Of a stretch of 64,000 bases of DNA, positions 62,983 through 64,000 are shown piece after piece. A program made the position numbers and the translations under genes. Position 1 is the stretch's first letter; each line of letters opens with the position of its first letter. Origin of the DNA: an uncultured Anaerococcus sp. (GTDB taxonomy: Bacteria; Bacillota; Clostridia; Tissierellales; Peptoniphilaceae); assembly GCA_900551095.1 (NCBI GenBank), contig URUJ01000002.1, forward strand, positions 62,001 through 126,000. Direction: 5' to 3'. The notes under the pieces were generated by a model that was not told the origin of the DNA, ran no database searches, and was given only the letters and a program-made list of their open reading frames with translations.

Positions 62983-63241
62983 ATTCCAAAATATTTTCTA
63001 TGGAAGACTTATCAATGGTTATATAAGATCCTTTCTCTACTTCTCCAGTAATCAAGGTTACTTCATTGCCGCTAATATTTGTAACATAGCCAATTATACC
63101 TGATTTGCATATAACTTTTGAAGATATTTTTAAATTATCGTTAACAAATGTTTCTCTATTTTTATCTTTTCTATAGTCAGTTATATTTACCTGAAAAAAA
63201 CCTATAGCAAGTATAATTAAAATTATATATTCAAGTCTCAT
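62981..63241 (-). CDS. yajC: YajC-like preprotein translocase auxiliary protein
   Basis: Small SecDF-associated membrane protein. One N-terminal membrane segment (about 4-18) precedes a beta-rich cytoplasmic part with VICKSGIIGYVTNISGNEVT, the YajC signature. Length is 86. Its start overlaps tgt by one base; the tgt-yajC order is common. secD/secF do not follow here. Confidence 0.85.
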   Translation of the reverse strand: MRLEYIILIILAIGFFQVNITDYRKDKNRETFVNDNLKISSKVICKSGIIGYVTNISGNEVTLITGEVEKGSYITIDKSSIENILE

Positions 63242-64000
63242 TAATAACCATATTTTTCATAAAATTCTTTTTTATAATCCAAAAATGAATCATTCATGAT
63301 AGCTTCTCTGATATTTTCACACATCTTAAGTAAAAAATATAAGTTGTGATAGGAAAGAAGTCTCGCACCGAGTATCTCTTTTGCATTTACCAAGTGTCTT
63401 AAATAAGCCCTAGAATAGTTTGAACAAGTATAGCAATCACAATCTGGGTCAAGCTTTGAGAAATCTTCTTTATATGTTGCATTTTTAACAACAACTCTTC
63501 CCTCTGAAGTAAGAGCCGTACCGTTCCTAGCTATCCTTGTTGGCAATACACAATCTGCCATGTCAATACCAGCTTCAAATGATTCAAAAAGATAATCTGG
63601 TGTTCCTACCCCCATGTTATATCTAGGTTTATCTTCAGGTAGAAATGGTATTGTGAAATTGAGAATATCAATCATTTCTTTTTTTGTCTCGCCAACAGAA
63701 AGTCCTCCTATAGAATATCCATCAAAGTTCATAGCAACAGTTTCTTTGGCTGATTTTTCTCTTAAATCTTTAAACATCCCACCTTGGACTATTCCAAATA
63801 AAGATTGGTCTGGGTGAGAATGTTCTTTATGATAATCAAGCCCTCTCTTTGCCCATCTAAGGGTTCTTTCCATTGAGTTTTTAACATAGTCATAATTTGC
63901 CCTTGCATCTACACATTCATCAAAACTCATCATTATATCTGAGTGAATATCATTTTGAATTTCTATAGATTTTTCTGGGGTAAAAAAATGCTTTGAACCG
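63241..64000 (-). CDS. tgt: Queuine/preQ1 tRNA-guanine transglycosylase (partial, N-terminus missing)
   Basis: Exchanges G34 for preQ1 in tRNAs with GUN anticodons. The visible 252 or so C-terminal residues start at SKHFFTPEKSIEIQ and include MSFDECV, FGIVQGG, GYSIGGLSVGE, the catalytic-Asp region ADCVLPTRIARNG and the zinc site CDCYTC with a downstream His. The reading frame stays open to the window edge, so the upstream ATG pair at 63931-63933 is internal. Confidence 0.95.
   Translation of the reverse strand, partial: GSKHFFTPEKSIEIQNDIHSDIMMSFDECVDARANYDYVKNSMERTLRWAKRGLDYHKEHSHPDQSLFGIVQGGMFKDLREKSAKETVAMNFDGYSIGGLSVGETKKEMIDILNFTIPFLPEDKPRYNMGVGTPDYLFESFEAGIDMADCVLPTRIARNGTALTSEGRVVVKNATYKEDFSKLDPDCDCYTCSNYSRAYLRHLVNAKEILGARLLSYHNLYFLLKMCENIREAIMNDSFLDYKKEFYEKYGY

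Noticed and set aside
1..64000. CRISPR arrays, insertion sequences, prophage genes, toxin-antitoxin or defence operons
   Set aside because: No direct-repeat arrays, transposase or phage-type genes were seen; every long gene belongs to a housekeeping family or the few unassigned proteins listed.

Overview
The window is AT-rich bacterial chromosome and looks entirely like core genome. The gene content and order (fur-rnj, ireB-yrrK, obgE-yhbY-nadD-yqeK-rsfS, sepF-ylmH-lspA, rel-dtd, gmk-rpoZ-coaBC-priA), single-membrane lipoprotein foldases, RNase J, RNase Y, RqcH and an L27 with a Prp-cleaved leader point to a low-GC Firmicute. Gene order and protein character suggest a Gram-positive anaerobic coccus of the Tissierellia (Anaerococcus/Peptoniphilus-like); that placement is inference. 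No mobile element, phage gene, CRISPR array, rRNA or tRNA gene was seen.

Layout. 1-877: murC (minus, runs off the left edge). 1027-10606: plus-strand run rpiB-deoD-glmU-prs-pth-mfd plus two foldase-type lipoproteins. 10688-10966: HU with its own promoter and terminator. 11018-12760: rqcH (minus). 12854-18602: gmk-rpoZ-coaBC-priA-ftsY. 18603-20317: rpsB-tsf behind a structured leader. 20496-21921: cysK-cysE. 22031-23587: rny. 23588-24076: the only gene-free stretch over 300 bases. 24077-25066: a tyrosine recombinase. 25111-31705 (minus): mutS-mutL-miaA and a PLP enzyme. 31765-32726 (minus): dut and a membrane-anchored protein. 32808-34339 (plus): pepT and a small acidic protein.

34374-45983 is one dense minus-strand run: obgE-yhbY-nadD-yqeK-rsfS-comEA-like-rrf2-alaS-ireB-yrrK-DUF1292-fur-rnj-trmR-trhP. 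46038-46944 is rplU-prp-rpmA behind an L21-type leader. 47043-49315 is a cysteine desulfurase with thiI. 49414-50322 is a YprB-like nuclease (plus). 50313-52778 is sepF-ylmH-lspA-ung. 52844-62916 is recJ-rel-dtd-MBL hydrolase-aspS-rseC-like-der-plsY-gpsA. 62981-64000 is tgt-yajC, with tgt cut by the right edge.

The genes serve translation (S2, EF-Ts, L21, L27, AlaRS, AspRS, Pth, Dtd, Obg, Der, RsfS), ribosome quality control (RqcH, YlmH), tRNA modification (MiaA, ThiI, Tgt, TrhP, TrmR), DNA repair (Mfd, MutS, MutL, Ung, RecJ, PriA), RNA decay (RNases J and Y) and envelope work (MurC, GlmU, PlsY, GpsA, LspA, foldases). I found no convincing new multigene system. The best second looks are a MutL whose endonuclease motifs are all degraded, a 16-bp perfect inverted repeat touching the recombinase promoter, a probable very short or leaderless mRNA for the YprB-like nuclease, a variant L27 cleavage site beside an intact Prp, and a solitary 76-residue acidic protein with its own promoter and terminator.
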